DNA of 64,000 nucleotides from JAJPXC01 sp964520525 (GCA_964520525.1 CAZFNR010000003.1:1-64000); one strand, 5' to 3'. Shown: positions 52,043-60,704, numbered from the stretch's first letter. Numbers and translations: made by a program. The notes: generated by a model not told the origin, from the sequence alone.

Positions 52043-52593
52043 TGAGCACCCAAACACTGAAAAAAGACTACCAGGAACGCATCGTTCCCGCTCTTGTGAA
52101 GGAATTCAACTACACCACTGTGATGCAGGTGCCCCGGTTGAAGAAAATCGTCATCAATCAGGGACTCGGCGAGGCAACCCAAGATAAGAAAATTATCGAG
52201 ACCGCCCTCAACGAACTCACTGCCATCACCGGCCAGAAAGCTGTGGCAACCCTCTCAAAGAAGGACATCTCTAACTTCAAAGTGCGTAAAAAGATGCCCA
52301 TCGGCGTGATGGTCACCCTGCGCAAAGAAAAGATGTATGAGTTCATGGAGCGTCTGGTGCGCGTGGCCCTGCCCCGTATCCGCGACTTCAAAGGTATCGA
52401 AGGAAAGCTCGACGGCCGCGGTAACTACACTCTCGGCATCACCGAGCAGATAATCTTCCCCGAAATCAACATCGACAACATCTCCAAGCTGATGGGTATG
52501 AACATCACTTTCGTCACATCTGCCAACACCGATGAAGAAGGTTTCGCTCTGCTCAAACAGTTCGGTCTCCCCTTTAAAAACGCTAAAAACTAA
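52042..52593 (+). CDS. rplE: 50S ribosomal protein L5
   Basis: 5S rRNA-binding protein, 183 residues: VPRLKKIVINQGLGEA, KKDISNFKVRKKMPIGVMVTLR and GNYTLGITEQIIFPEI. TAATG overlap with rplX. Confidence 0.98.
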   Translation: MSTQTLKKDYQERIVPALVKEFNYTTVMQVPRLKKIVINQGLGEATQDKKIIETALNELTAITGQKAVATLSKKDISNFKVRKKMPIGVMVTLRKEKMYEFMERLVRVALPRIRDFKGIEGKLDGRGNYTLGITEQIIFPEINIDNISKLMGMNITFVTSANTDEEGFALLKQFGLPFKNAKN

Positions 52594-52602
52594 ACGACTC
52601 AC

Positions 52603-52914
52603 ATGGCAAAAGAATCAATGAAAGCCCGCGAGGTTAAGCGCGCCCGTCTTGCCGCTAAGTACGCCCAAAAGCGTGCCGAGCTCAAGAAGATTGTTAATTC
52701 AGGCGTCGACGAGGAGAAGCGTGCCGAAGCCTACGAGGCAGCGCAGCAGCTCCAGTTGCTCCCCAAAAACAGCAATCCAATCCGCGTGCACAACCGTTGC
52801 AAAATCACCGGTCGTCCCAAAGGCTATATGCGCCAATTCGGAATCTCACGTATCCAATTCCGCGAAATGGCTTCGGCCGGACTTATCCCCGGTGTTAAGA
52901 AAGCGAGCTGGTAA
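52603..52914 (+). CDS. rpsN: 30S ribosomal protein S14 (zinc-free form)
   Basis: 103 residues in frame, longer than the zinc-binding short form. The C-terminal RVHNRCKITGRPKGYMRQFGISRIQFREMASAGLIPGVKKASW lacks the CxxC pairs of the zinc version, so this is the C-minus type. Needed for late head assembly. Confidence 0.96.
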   Translation: MAKESMKAREVKRARLAAKYAQKRAELKKIVNSGVDEEKRAEAYEAAQQLQLLPKNSNPIRVHNRCKITGRPKGYMRQFGISRIQFREMASAGLIPGVKKASW

Positions 52915-52919
52915 CTATC

Positions 52920-52979
52920 ATATTCTCTCTGCCAGCAGCTTCGCGCCCGCACGGGCGAGACGAGACAACGAGAGAATAT
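52920..52979 (+). promoter_or_regulatory. Large stem-loop in the rpsN-rpsH spacer
   Basis: ATATTCTCTC (52920-52929) pairs with GAGAGAATAT (52970-52979), enclosing a second stem CGCCC-GCAC-GGGCG (52944-52957). Located in the only sizeable gap of the spc block; see findings. Confidence 0.55.
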
Positions 52980-53024
52980 TAAATATTGTTGGGATAGGCC
53001 CAATCAATTTAAAACAACAACAAA

Positions 53025-53423
53025 ATGACTGATCCAATAGCAGATTATTTGACGAGATTGAGGAACGCGATCAAGGCTCAGCACCGCGTAGTCGAGATTC
53101 CGGCCTCAAACTTGAAAAAAGAAATCACTAAGATTCTTTTTGAACAAGGCTATATACTTAATTACAAGTTTATAGAGGGTGAAACCCCCGCCGGCACTAT
53201 CAAGATCGCCTTAAAGTACGACCCGGTTGACAAAGTCAACGCCATCAAAGCCCTCAAGCGCGTATCGCGCCCGGGTCTGCGTCAGTACACAGGCTACAAA
53301 GATATGCCCCGAGTGTTAAATGGTTTAGGTATCGCAATCCTGTCAACCTCCAAAGGCGTAATGACCAACAAAAAGGCAGCCGAGGAGAAAGTTGGCGGCG
53401 AAGTCCTTTGTTATGTTTACTAA
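53025..53423 (+). CDS. rpsH: 30S ribosomal protein S8
   Basis: 16S central-domain protein and, in E. coli, repressor of the spc operon. 132 residues: DPIADYLTRLRNAIKAQHRVVEIPAS, LKRVSRPGLRQYTGYKDMPRVLNGLGIAILSTSKG and the C-terminal GGEVLCYVY. Confidence 0.98.
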   Translation: MTDPIADYLTRLRNAIKAQHRVVEIPASNLKKEITKILFEQGYILNYKFIEGETPAGTIKIALKYDPVDKVNAIKALKRVSRPGLRQYTGYKDMPRVLNGLGIAILSTSKGVMTNKKAAEEKVGGEVLCYVY

Positions 53424-53429
53424 TCTTAT

Positions 53430-53436
53430 AGGAGGT
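53430..53436 (+). promoter_or_regulatory. Strong Shine-Dalgarno sequence of rplF
   Basis: AGGAGGT, 8 nt before the rplF ATG; together with rplW one of two strong Shine-Dalgarno sequences noticed in the ribosomal cluster. Confidence 0.7.
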
Positions 53437-53444
53437 AAATCATC

Positions 53445-53999
53445 ATGTCAAGAATAGGTAAAGCTCCCATTGAGATCCCTGCCGGCGTAACCGTTAAAGC
53501 CGACAATAACATCGTGACTGTAAAAGGCCCCAAAGGCGAACTCAAACAAGCCATCAACCCCGATATCGAAGTCAAAGTTGAAGACGGACATGTAATCGTG
53601 ACCCGTCCGAGCGATGACAAAGAGCACCGTTCACTCCACGGGCTATATCGCGCCCTCATCCACAACATGGTTGTCGGCGTTTCCACGGGCTATCGCAAAG
53701 AATTGGAATTAGTGGGTGTTGGTTACCGTGCAGCCGCTACCGGCCAAGTGCTTGAGCTGTCTCTCGGTTACTCTCACGCTATATATATCAAACTTCCCGC
53801 CGAAATCAAGGTTGAGGCTAAATCAGAACGTAACAAAAACCCGTTGATTATTCTCGAAAGCGGCGACAAGCAGCTCCTCGGACAGGTGTGCGCTAAAATC
53901 CGCTCGCTCCGCAAGCCCGAGCCTTACAAAGGCAAAGGTATCAAGTTTGTCGGCGAAATCATTCGTCGTAAATCAGGTAAATCGGCTGGTGCTAAATAA
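53445..53999 (+). CDS. rplF: 50S ribosomal protein L6
   Basis: GTPase-associated-region protein, 184 residues: MSRIGKAPIEIPAGVTV, LHGLYRALIHNMVVGVSTGY and KPEPYKGKGIKFVGEIIRRKSGKSAG. Preceded by a strong AGGAGGT site. Confidence 0.98.
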   Translation: MSRIGKAPIEIPAGVTVKADNNIVTVKGPKGELKQAINPDIEVKVEDGHVIVTRPSDDKEHRSLHGLYRALIHNMVVGVSTGYRKELELVGVGYRAAATGQVLELSLGYSHAIYIKLPAEIKVEAKSERNKNPLIILESGDKQLLGQVCAKIRSLRKPEPYKGKGIKFVGEIIRRKSGKSAGAK

Positions 54000-54016
54000 G
54001 TAAAATAGACTCAATC

Positions 54017-54358
54017 ATGTTTTCAAAGCAACAAAGAAGAAATAAAATCAAGGCTCGCATCCGCGGTAAAATCTCTGGCACTGTTCAGCGCCCGCGTATG
54101 ACAGTCTTCCGCTCTAACAAGCAGATTTATGTGCAGCTCGTCGACGACCTCAAAGGCGCGACTTTGGCTGCCGCATCGTCAAAAGGTATCGCCGAGGGAA
54201 CCAAATCGGAAATCGCCGCTAAAGTAGGTGAGGCTATCGCAGCCAAAGCTATCGCAGCCGGTGTTACCGAGGTGGTCTTCGACCGCAACGGTTACCTCTT
54301 CCACGGCAGAGTTAAATCATTGGCTGACGCCGCTCGCAAAGGCGGACTTAAATTTTAA
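54017..54358 (+). CDS. rplR: 50S ribosomal protein L18
   Basis: 5S rRNA-binding protein, 113 residues: RRNKIKARIRGKISGTVQRPRMTVFRSNKQIYVQLVDD and VVFDRNGYLFHGRVKSLADAARKGGLKF. Confidence 0.98.
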   Translation: MFSKQQRRNKIKARIRGKISGTVQRPRMTVFRSNKQIYVQLVDDLKGATLAAASSKGIAEGTKSEIAAKVGEAIAAKAIAAGVTEVVFDRNGYLFHGRVKSLADAARKGGLKF

Positions 54359-54364
54359 ACGATT

Positions 54365-54883
54365 ATGGCAAAAAGAAATAACAAAGTAAAATCAACAACC
54401 GACTTAGAGTTGAAAGACCGTCTCGTGGCCATCAACCGCGTAACAAAAGTTACCAAGGGCGGTCGCACATTCACTTTCGCCGCTATCGTTGTCGTAGGTA
54501 ATGAAAACGGCATCGTCGGTTGGGGCCTCGGCAAAGCCAATGAGGTTACCGCCGCTATTGCCAAAGGTGTTGAAGCCGCTAAGAAAAACCTCATCAAAGT
54601 CCCCGTCCACAAGGGAACGATTCCTCACGAACAGCTCGCCAAGTTCGGCGGCTCTCGTGTACTCCTCAAGCCCGCAAGCCACGGTACCGGTGTGAAAGCA
54701 GGTGGCGCTATGCGCGCGGTTCTTGAAAGTGTCGGAATCACCGACGTCCTCGCGAAGTCAAAGGGCTCGTCAAACCCCCACAACCTTGTGAAGGCAACTA
54801 TCGCCGCCCTCGACGAGATGAGAAGCCCGGCAACCATCGCCCAAAACCGCGGTGTGGCCGTCGAAAAAGTGTTTAAAGGTTAA
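54365..54883 (+). CDS. rpsE: 30S ribosomal protein S5
   Basis: Fidelity protein with the S5 double-stranded RNA-binding fold. 172 residues: LKDRLVAINRVTKVTKGGRTFTFAAIVVVGNENGIVGWGLGKANEV and GSRVLLKPASHGTGVKAGGAMRAVLE. Confidence 0.98.
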   Translation: MAKRNNKVKSTTDLELKDRLVAINRVTKVTKGGRTFTFAAIVVVGNENGIVGWGLGKANEVTAAIAKGVEAAKKNLIKVPVHKGTIPHEQLAKFGGSRVLLKPASHGTGVKAGGAMRAVLESVGITDVLAKSKGSSNPHNLVKATIAALDEMRSPATIAQNRGVAVEKVFKG

Positions 54884-54898
54884 TCCCGCTTATTCAAA

Positions 54899-55078
54899 AT
54901 GGCAAAAATTAAAATCACTCAGATAAAGAGCCGCATCAACTGTCCGGCGGTTCAGAAACGCACTCTCGATGCCCTCGGCTTGAGAAAAATGCATCACACT
55001 GTGGTTATGGATGACACCCCCTCTGTGATGGGTATGGTTAACAAAGTTCGTCATTTGGTAGAAGTGACCAACGCTTAA
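54899..55078 (+). CDS. rpmD: 50S ribosomal protein L30
   Basis: 59 codons translated directly: MAKIKITQIKSRINCPAVQK... with LDALGLRKMHHTVVMDDTPS and MGMVNKVRHLVEV, the conserved L30 pattern. Lies 15 nt after rpsE and 14 nt before rplO, the normal spc-operon position. Short, so easily missed. Confidence 0.96.
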   Translation: MAKIKITQIKSRINCPAVQKRTLDALGLRKMHHTVVMDDTPSVMGMVNKVRHLVEVTNA

Positions 55079-55092
55079 AATAATTTACGACT

Positions 55093-55545
55093 ATGGATTT
55101 AAGTAATTTGCAACCCGCCGTTGGATCGGTTAAGAAGAAAACCAGAATCGGTCGCGGTCCGGGCTCCGGAAAGGGTGGAACTTCTACCCGTGGCCACAAA
55201 GGCGCCAAATCACGTTCTGGTTACAGCCGCAAAATCGGTTTTGAAGGCGGTCAAATGCCCCTCCAGCGCCGTCTTCCCAAGTTCGGTTTCAAGAACCCCA
55301 ACCGCACTGAGTACAAGGCTATCAATCTTCGTGACCTCGAAGCCCTCGCCGAAGCTAAACAGCTTCAGCGCATCGGTATCGAGGAGCTCCGCGAGGCCGG
55401 TTACATCAACAACAAGGATTTGGTGAAGATTCTCGCTAAAGGCACTCTCACCAAAAAGCTTGAAGTTTCGGCCAACGCCTTCTCAGCCGCCGCACAACAG
55501 GCCATCGAAGCCGTAGGTGGTACAATCAATAAAATCGAGAAATAA
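55093..55545 (+). CDS. rplO: 50S ribosomal protein L15
   Basis: Late assembly protein, 150 residues: DLSNLQPAVGSVKKKTRIGRGPGSGKGGTSTRGHKGAKSRSG (Gly/Lys-rich N-terminal extension) and PLQRRLPKFGFKNPNR. Stop overlaps the secY start by 1 nt. Confidence 0.98.
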   Translation: MDLSNLQPAVGSVKKKTRIGRGPGSGKGGTSTRGHKGAKSRSGYSRKIGFEGGQMPLQRRLPKFGFKNPNRTEYKAINLRDLEALAEAKQLQRIGIEELREAGYINNKDLVKILAKGTLTKKLEVSANAFSAAAQQAIEAVGGTINKIEK

Positions 55546-56894
55546 TGAGATTTGTTGAAACCATAAAAAACATTTGGACGATTGAAGAACTGCGCAAACG
55601 TCTTCTCGTGACGCTCTTGCTGGTGCTGGTCTACCGTCTTGGCTGCTATGTGGTGCTTCCCGGCATCTCACCCGCCGAACTCGACGCGTTGTCCAACTTC
55701 ACCAACAAAAGCGGCTTGATGCAGTTGCTCGATATGTTCTCGGGCGGCGCGTTCTCGCAGGCTTCGATTTTCGCTCTCGGTATCATGCCCTACATCACTG
55801 CATCCATCGTGATACAGCTTTTGGGCATGGTGCTCCCTTCTTTCCAGAAAATGCAGAGAGAAGGTGAGAGCGGACGCCAAAAGCTCAATCAGTACACTCG
55901 TTACCTCACTGTGCTGATTCTCTTGCTCCAAGGCCCTGCCTTCCTCGTCAACATCCAGGTACAGGTTAATGCAGCCGGCGGTAACACCCACATGGGTTTC
56001 TTGACCGTATGCTACCTGACCATAATCCTCGCAGCAGGCTCCATGTTCATCATGTGGCTTGGTGAGCGCATAACCGACCGCGGTATCGGAAACGGTATCT
56101 CGTTCATAATCCTCGTGGGCATCATCGCCCGACTCCCGGGGGCGCTCTTTTATGAATTTACCAGCCGTCTCCCGGGCTCGACAGGCTCAGAGGGCGGTCT
56201 GATAATGTTCATCGTCGAGGTGATACTGCTTTTCGCCGTTACCGTAGGCGCCGTTTTGCTCGTCCAGGGAACACGCAAAGTCCCCGTGCAATACGCCAAA
56301 CGCATTGTCGGCAACAAGCAATATGGTGGAGCGCGCCAGTATATTCCACTCAAGGTTAACGCAGCCGGTGTGATGCCTATCATCTTCGCCCAAGCGATTA
56401 TGTTCATCCCCATCACTCTCGCCGGATTCGGCGCGAGTGAAGAATCATCGAGCTTCTTCGCAGCGTTCTCCGACATCAATGGATTCTGGTATAACTTCGT
56501 TTATTTCGTGATGATTGTGGCGTTTACATACTTCTATACCGCAATCACTGTACGCCCCACTCAGATGGCTGAAGATATGAAGCGTAACAACGGCTTCATC
56601 CCCGGTGTTAAACCCGGCAAAAAAACCGCTGAGTATCTTGACTTGATTATGTCACGCATCACACTCCCCGGATCTCTGTTCCTCGGAGTGGTGGCAATCC
56701 TCCCCGCGTTTGCGCGCTTCTTCGGCATAAGCCAGAACTTCGCGCAATTCTTCGGCGGCACATCGCTGCTGATTATGGTCGGTGTCGTGCTCGACACTCT
56801 CCAGCAAATCGAGAGCCACTTGATGATGCACCACTACGATGGTTTGATGAAGGATGGTAAGATTAAAGGCCGCACAACCGGCAGCGCTTATTAA
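55545..56894 (+). CDS. secY: Preprotein translocase subunit SecY
   Basis: Channel of the Sec translocon, 449 residues with ten membrane helices. Helix 1 region LRKRLLVTLLLVLVYRLGCYVVLPGI, the plug/TM2a area DMFSGGAFSQASIFALGIMPYITASIVIQLL, and the later ERITDRGIGNGISFIILVGI and VKPGKKTAEYLD loops. TAATG overlap couples it to rplO; secG is in the 14.9-kb operon. Confidence 0.98.
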   Translation: MRFVETIKNIWTIEELRKRLLVTLLLVLVYRLGCYVVLPGISPAELDALSNFTNKSGLMQLLDMFSGGAFSQASIFALGIMPYITASIVIQLLGMVLPSFQKMQREGESGRQKLNQYTRYLTVLILLLQGPAFLVNIQVQVNAAGGNTHMGFLTVCYLTIILAAGSMFIMWLGERITDRGIGNGISFIILVGIIARLPGALFYEFTSRLPGSTGSEGGLIMFIVEVILLFAVTVGAVLLVQGTRKVPVQYAKRIVGNKQYGGARQYIPLKVNAAGVMPIIFAQAIMFIPITLAGFGASEESSSFFAAFSDINGFWYNFVYFVMIVAFTYFYTAITVRPTQMAEDMKRNNGFIPGVKPGKKTAEYLDLIMSRITLPGSLFLGVVAILPAFARFFGISQNFAQFFGGTSLLIMVGVVLDTLQQIESHLMMHHYDGLMKDGKIKGRTTGSAY

Positions 56895-56931
56895 TCCGGC
56901 GTTAAATGACAGCTACATTAGAAACTAACGA

Positions 56932-57714
56932 ATGATTTATCTAAAGACACCACAGGAAATCGAAAAGATGCAAGCCGCTTGCACGCTTGTCAGCCAAGCC
57001 ATGGGCGAGGTCGCCAAGCATATCGCTCCCGGTGTCACAACCCACAAGCTTGACACCGTTGCCCGGGAGTTTATCCTGGACAACGGCGGAAAGCCCGCCT
57101 GCCTCGGATACGGGGGATTCCCAGCGACGTTATGTATCGAAGTCAATGAGACAGTCGTCCACGGATTCCCTTCAAACTACGCCCTTCGCGAAGGCGACAT
57201 TATCGGAATCGACACTGTTGTCGAACTCGACGGCTACAACGGAGATATGTGCTACACATTCCCCGTGGGCCAGGTCGACGAGAAAATCATGAAACTTCTC
57301 GTCACCACAAAAGAATCGCTCTACAAAGGGATAGCGGCCTGCAAAGTCGACAAACGCATAGGCGATATCGCAAATGCCATTCAGACCTATTGCGAAGCCC
57401 GAGGTTACACTGTAGTCCGTGAAATGTGCGGACACGGTATCGGTAAGAAAATGCACGAAGACCCCGAAGTCCCCAACTACGGCCGTCGAGGCACCGGCGC
57501 TGTTATCCGCAACGGAATGTGCATCGCCATCGAACCGATGATAAACCTTGGAAGCCGCAACATAGTAATCGAACGCGACGGATGGACTTGCCGCACCAAA
57601 GACCGTAAGCCATCGGCTCACTACGAGCACACAGTGGCGGTAGTGGACGGTGAAGCGCAAATCCTCACAACGTTCGACTACATCCAACAGGCAATGGGAG
57701 ATAGATTTATTTAA
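56932..57714 (+). CDS. map: Type I methionine aminopeptidase
   Basis: Removes the initiator methionine from new proteins. 260 residues with the five metal ligands in context: DTVVELDGYNGDMCYTF (two Asp), EMCGHGIGKKMHEDPEVPNYG (His), IAIEPM and the late VAVVDGEAQILT (Glu). Standard position after secY. Confidence 0.97.
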   Translation: MIYLKTPQEIEKMQAACTLVSQAMGEVAKHIAPGVTTHKLDTVAREFILDNGGKPACLGYGGFPATLCIEVNETVVHGFPSNYALREGDIIGIDTVVELDGYNGDMCYTFPVGQVDEKIMKLLVTTKESLYKGIAACKVDKRIGDIANAIQTYCEARGYTVVREMCGHGIGKKMHEDPEVPNYGRRGTGAVIRNGMCIAIEPMINLGSRNIVIERDGWTCRTKDRKPSAHYEHTVAVVDGEAQILTTFDYIQQAMGDRFI

Positions 57715-57722
57715 GTTGATAT

Positions 57723-57941
57723 ATGGCAAAACAAGCAGCAATCGAGTTAGACGGAGTAATCGTCGAAGCATTGTCCAACGCAATGTTCCGTGTCGAGTTG
57801 GCTAACGGCCACGAAATCACGGCGCACATCTCGGGGAAGATGAGAATGCACTACATCAAAATCCTTCCCGGCGACAAAGTGCGTGTCGAGATGTCTCCCT
57901 ACGACCTCTCAAAAGGTCGCATAGCCTTTAGATACAAATAA
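57723..57941 (+). CDS. infA: Translation initiation factor IF-1
   Basis: 72-residue S1/OB-fold protein blocking the A site during initiation: AIELDGVIVEALSNAMFRVELANGHEITAHISGKMRMHYIKILPGDKVRVEMSPYDL in pieces (VIVEALSNAMFRVEL, HISGKMRMHYI, GDKVRVEMSPYDL). Confidence 0.98.
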   Translation: MAKQAAIELDGVIVEALSNAMFRVELANGHEITAHISGKMRMHYIKILPGDKVRVEMSPYDLSKGRIAFRYK

Positions 57942-57958
57942 TAAAATACTAAAGAAAT

Positions 57959-58075
57959 ATGAAAGTAAGAGCCTCAATCAAGAAGCGCACCCCCGACAGC
58001 AAAATTGTACGTCGCAAAGGACGTCTCTACGTCATCAATAAGAAAAATCCCAAGTACAAACAGCGTCAAGGATAA
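57959..58075 (+). CDS. rpmJ: 50S ribosomal protein L36 (zinc-free form)
   Basis: 38 codons: MKVRASIKKRTPDSKIVRRK then GRLYVINKKNPKYKQRQG. The zinc form has CxxC plus C/H ligands; here all cysteines are replaced (TPDSK, INKKNPKYK), so this is the C-minus type. Between infA and rpsM as usual; too short for typical ORF calls. Confidence 0.96.
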   Translation: MKVRASIKKRTPDSKIVRRKGRLYVINKKNPKYKQRQG

Positions 58076-58081
58076 TTTTGT

Positions 58082-58089
58082 TATTTTTG
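58082..58089 (+). promoter_or_regulatory. -7 promoter element before rpsM
   Basis: TATTTTTG, exact match, 22 nt before rpsM. The -33 region is not convincing. A possible internal promoter for the alpha genes. Confidence 0.4.
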
Positions 58090-58110
58090 CAAAAAAAATA
58101 GTCAACAAAT

Positions 58111-58491
58111 ATGGCAGTAAGAATCGTGGGAGTTGACCTCCCCCAAAACAAAAGAGGTGAAATCGCCTTGACTTATATCTTCGGCATCGGTCGCAGCGCC
58201 GCCAACACCATACTGGAAAAGGCAGGCGTTGACAAAAATATCAAAGTAAAAGACTGGACCGACGAACAAGCCGCCAAAGTGCGTGAAGTCATCAGTGCGA
58301 ACTACAAAGTGGAAGGTGACCTCCGCAGTGAAATTCAGCTCAACATCAAACGTCTGATGGACATCGGTTGCTACCGAGGAATCCGTCACCGCATCGGGCT
58401 TCCCGTCCGCGGTCAGAGCACTAAAAACAACGCCCGCACCCGCAAGGGCCGCAAGAAAACAGTCGCTAACAAAAAGAAAGCTACTAAATAA
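58111..58491 (+). CDS. rpsM: 30S ribosomal protein S13
   Basis: Head protein forming intersubunit bridges. 126 residues: VRIVGVDLPQNKRGEIALTYIFGIGRSAANTIL and RGIRHRIGLPVRGQSTKNNARTRKG. Confidence 0.98.
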   Translation: MAVRIVGVDLPQNKRGEIALTYIFGIGRSAANTILEKAGVDKNIKVKDWTDEQAAKVREVISANYKVEGDLRSEIQLNIKRLMDIGCYRGIRHRIGLPVRGQSTKNNARTRKGRKKTVANKKKATK

Positions 58492-58500
58492 TAATAGAAT

Positions 58501-58890
58501 ATGGCAAAAAAAACAGTCGCAGCTAAGAAGAGAAACGTTAAGGTTGACGCAGCAGGTCAGCTTCATGTACACTCCTCTTTCAACAACATTATCGTGTGCT
58601 TAGCAAACAGCGAAGGCCAAGTCATCTCATGGTCAAGTGCCGGCAAGATGGGTTTCCGCGGTTCTAAGAAAAACACCCCCTACGCAGCGCAGATGGCCGC
58701 CCAGGATTGCGCTAAAGTAGCCTACGACCTGGGCCTGCGAAAAGTAAAAGCTTATGTCAAGGGACCCGGAAACGGACGTGAGTCTGCTATCCGTACAATC
58801 CACGGCGCAGGAATCGAAGTGACCGAGATTATCGACGTTACGCCCCTGCCCCACAACGGATGCCGTCCCCCGAAACGTCGCCGCGTCTGA
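58501..58890 (+). CDS. rpsK: 30S ribosomal protein S11
   Basis: Platform protein at the mRNA exit, 129 residues: GQLHVHSSFNNIIVCLANSEGQVISWSSAG and RESAIRTIHGAGIEVTEIIDVTPLPHNGCRPPKRRRV. Confidence 0.98.
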   Translation: MAKKTVAAKKRNVKVDAAGQLHVHSSFNNIIVCLANSEGQVISWSSAGKMGFRGSKKNTPYAAQMAAQDCAKVAYDLGLRKVKAYVKGPGNGRESAIRTIHGAGIEVTEIIDVTPLPHNGCRPPKRRRV

Positions 58891-59084
58891 TTCCGACGTC
58901 GATTTTCAGGACTACTATCACATAAGTTCAAACAACATCTTTTCTTTAGTATCAGAGTAACTATTATTTAACTCGAACGCACAATCGGAGCCTATTAATG
59001 TGAATAGACCATATTTTAGTCACCTCTCTATGGTCGCGGCTGCACTTTGACGGGATTCGCGCGTTCAAAAAATAGAAAACAAAA
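58891..59084. other. rpsK-rpsD spacer with stem-loop
   Basis: 194 nt with no gene. GACCATA (59007-59013) pairs with TATGGTC (59029-59035), and GC-rich sequence follows just before rpsD. Candidate S4 control region; see findings. Confidence 0.45.
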
Positions 59085-59690
59085 ATGGCAAGATATACCG
59101 GTCCAAAGACCAAAATCGCACGCAAGTTCGGCGAGCCTATCTTCGGCGAAGACAAAGTTTTGTCCAAGAAGAACTATCCCCCGGGTCAGCACGGCCAGAA
59201 CCGCCGTCGCAAAACATCCGAGTATGGCGTCCAGTTGCGTGAGAAACAAAAGGCCAAATACACTTATGGCGTTTTGGAAAAACAATTCCGCAACCTCTTC
59301 GAGAAAGCATCTCGCATCAAGGGTATCACCGGTGAGATTCTTCTCCAACTCCTCGAAAGCCGTCTCGATAACGTAGTGTATCGTCTCGGTATCGCTCCGA
59401 CACGCGCCGCCGCACGTCAGAATGTGATTCACAAACACATCACTGTCAACGGCGCAGTTGTCAACATCCCCTCCTACCAGGTTAAGCCCGGTGACATCGT
59501 TGGTGTGCGCGAAAAAGCTAAATCACTTGAAGTCATCGCCGACGCTCTTGCAGGTTTCAACCACAGCAAATATCCCTGGATTGAATGGGACGAATCACAG
59601 AAAGCCGGCAAATTCCTTCATCTGCCCGCACGCGAGGATATCCCCGAAAACATCAAGGAGCAGTTGATCGTCGAGTTGTATTCTAAATAA
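59085..59690 (+). CDS. rpsD: 30S ribosomal protein S4
   Basis: 16S 5'-domain assembly initiator, 201 residues: ARYTGPKTKIARKFGEPIFGEDKVLSKKNYPPGQHG and the S4 RNA-binding domain LESRLDNVVYRLGIAPTRAAARQNVIHKHITVNGAVVNIPS. Confidence 0.98.
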   Translation: MARYTGPKTKIARKFGEPIFGEDKVLSKKNYPPGQHGQNRRRKTSEYGVQLREKQKAKYTYGVLEKQFRNLFEKASRIKGITGEILLQLLESRLDNVVYRLGIAPTRAAARQNVIHKHITVNGAVVNIPSYQVKPGDIVGVREKAKSLEVIADALAGFNHSKYPWIEWDESQKAGKFLHLPAREDIPENIKEQLIVELYSK

Positions 59691-59706
59691 TAAATAAGCA
59701 AGATCC

Positions 59707-60699
59707 ATGGCTATTTTAACTTTCCAAAAACCCGACAAGGTTTTGATGCTGGAAGCCGACAACTTCTTCGGCAAGTTTGAATTCAAACCTTTGGAACCGG
59801 GATATGGCATCACCGTGGGCAACGCCCTACGTCGCGTGCTCCTCTCTTCGCTTGAGGGATATGCGATCTCGTCTATCAAAATTGACGGCGTGAAACATGA
59901 GTTCGATACCATCCCCGGAGTTAAAGAAGATGTTACAAACATTATCCTTAACCTCAAAAAGGTAGACCTCAAGCAGATTGTCGAAGACACCGAATTTGAG
60001 AAGGCAACCATCACCGTGGCGGGACAGGAGGTATTCAAGGCCGGTGACATCAGCAAAGTCCTCTCAGGCTTCGAGGTGTTGAACCCCGACTTGGTGATTT
60101 GTCATTTGGATCCCGACGCTCGTTTCCAGATTGAACTCACAATCAATAAGGGCCGCGGCTGGGTTCCCGCCGAGGAAAATCAAGGCGTTACCGACGACAT
60201 CAACGTCCTCGCTATCGACTCGATTTACACCCCCATCAAGAATGTGAAGTACTCAGTCGAAAACTTCCGCGTCGATCAGAAGACCGACTACGAGAAACTC
60301 ATTCTTGAAATCACGACCAACGGCTCGATTCTTCCGAAAGACGCTCTTAAAGAGGCCGCAAAAATCTTGATTTACCACTTCATGCTTTTCTCTGACGAGA
60401 AAATCACACTTGAGACCCCCGACACCGACAACAACGAAGAATTTGACGAGGAAGTGCTCCATATGCGCCAACTCCTCAAATCGAAACTTGTCGACATGGA
60501 TCTCTCGGTCCGCGCGCTCAACTGCTTGAAGAGCGCCGAGGTCGAGACTCTCGGCGAGCTCGTGGTATTCAACAAAACCGACCTCCTCAAATTCCGCAAC
60601 TTCGGCAAGAAATCGCTCACAGAGCTTGACGAGCTGCTGGCCAACCTGAACCTCTCGTTCGGGATGGATATATCCAAGTATAAATTAGATAAAGAGTAA
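59707..60699 (+). CDS. rpoA: DNA-directed RNA polymerase subunit alpha
   Basis: Assembly scaffold of RNA polymerase, 330 residues. N-terminal dimerisation domain (FEFKPLEPGYGITVGNALRRVLLSSLEGYAI), linker rich in Asp/Glu/Asn (TPDTDNNEEFDEEV), and C-terminal domain (LDLSVRALNCLKSAEVETLGELV-like MDLSVRALNCLKSAEVETLG, FRNFGKKSLTELDELL). Confidence 0.98.
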   Translation: MAILTFQKPDKVLMLEADNFFGKFEFKPLEPGYGITVGNALRRVLLSSLEGYAISSIKIDGVKHEFDTIPGVKEDVTNIILNLKKVDLKQIVEDTEFEKATITVAGQEVFKAGDISKVLSGFEVLNPDLVICHLDPDARFQIELTINKGRGWVPAEENQGVTDDINVLAIDSIYTPIKNVKYSVENFRVDQKTDYEKLILEITTNGSILPKDALKEAAKILIYHFMLFSDEKITLETPDTDNNEEFDEEVLHMRQLLKSKLVDMDLSVRALNCLKSAEVETLGELVVFNKTDLLKFRNFGKKSLTELDELLANLNLSFGMDISKYKLDKE

Positions 60700-60704
60700 A
60701 AACG

